A DNA stretch of 5,236 nt from Catenibacterium sp. co_0103 (GTDB lineage Bacteria; Bacillota_I; Bacilli_A; Erysipelotrichales; Coprobacillaceae): NCBI RefSeq assembly GCF_004168205.1, contig NZ_RCYB01000118.1:1-5236 (forward strand), in the 5' to 3' direction. A model generated the notes under the pieces. That model worked only from the letters and a program-made list of their open reading frames with translations, ran no database searches and was not told the origin of the DNA. Made by a program: the position numbers and the translations under genes. Positions 5,198 through 5,236 of the stretch are shown in pieces. Positions within the stretch are counted from its first letter, which is position 1; every line of letters begins with the position of its first letter.

Positions 5198-5236
5198 ACA
5201 CAAATATATAACCAAACTCAAATCCCCCAAAACTCT
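5198..5236. other. Upstream edge of the window; promoter of pepD not identified
   Basis: These AT-rich bases precede the hairpin. On the minus strand TATATT (5209-5204) resembles a -10 box, but no -35-like hexamer stands at a suitable distance. The pepD promoter may start here or lie outside the window. Confidence 0.3.

Noticed and set aside
5163..5201. N-terminal extension of PepD starting at a GTG at 5201
   Set aside because: The extension is encoded by the GC-rich hairpin, has no ribosome site, and is not part of the family's N-terminus. The ATG at 5162 has GGAGG five bases upstream.
1..5236. CRISPR arrays, tRNA or rRNA genes, insertion sequences or phage genes
   Set aside because: I saw no regularly spaced repeats, tRNA cloverleaf, transposase or integrase motifs, or flanking direct repeats in the window.

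Overview
The window looks like a chromosomal stretch from a low-GC Gram-positive bacterium (Bacillota), probably an anaerobic gut Clostridia or Erysipelotrichia relative. The grounds are AT-rich DNA, strong AGGAGG-type ribosome binding sites, a TTGACA-17-TAGAAT promoter, and the clostridial style of the arsenic proteins. The genus cannot be fixed from sequence reading alone. Every credible gene is on the minus strand, so transcription runs from high to low coordinates.

Upstream block (about 5236 to 2626): a complete M20-family aminoacyl-histidine dipeptidase (PepD, 5162-3756) overlaps by one base, in a TAATG junction, a TRAM-less 23S rRNA uracil-5-methyltransferase of the RumA/RlmCD family (3756-2626). 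The methyltransferase retains its four iron-sulfur cysteines and its catalytic Cys and Glu. A GC-rich hairpin lies just ahead of the pepD ribosome binding site.

Spacer (2625 to 2388): about 240 bases of AT-rich DNA with no convincing gene and only weak terminator-like hairpins. It separates the housekeeping pair from the arsenic operon.

Arsenic block (2387 to 1): a near-consensus promoter, overlapped by a candidate ArsR operator, drives arsR (2327-2016), an ArsP/SO_0444-type permease (1925-912), a cysteine-rich thioredoxin-like protein (896-504) and a thioredoxin-coupled arsenate reductase arsC (500-99). ArsR would release the promoter on binding As(III). ArsC would reduce As(V) to As(III). 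The CXXC protein is a plausible electron donor or thiol carrier, and the permease is the only exporter visible. After arsC, a long hairpin followed by a T-run looks like a terminator, but its 3' arm also holds a perfect AGGAGG placed 8 bases before an ATG at the window edge. It could therefore mask the ribosome binding site of another gene.

The system is mostly recognisable. The points of most interest are the dual-purpose hairpin at 10-67, the absence of an ArsB/Acr3 pump within the window, the multi-cysteine N-terminus of the thioredoxin-like protein, and three CxC pairs in ArsR.
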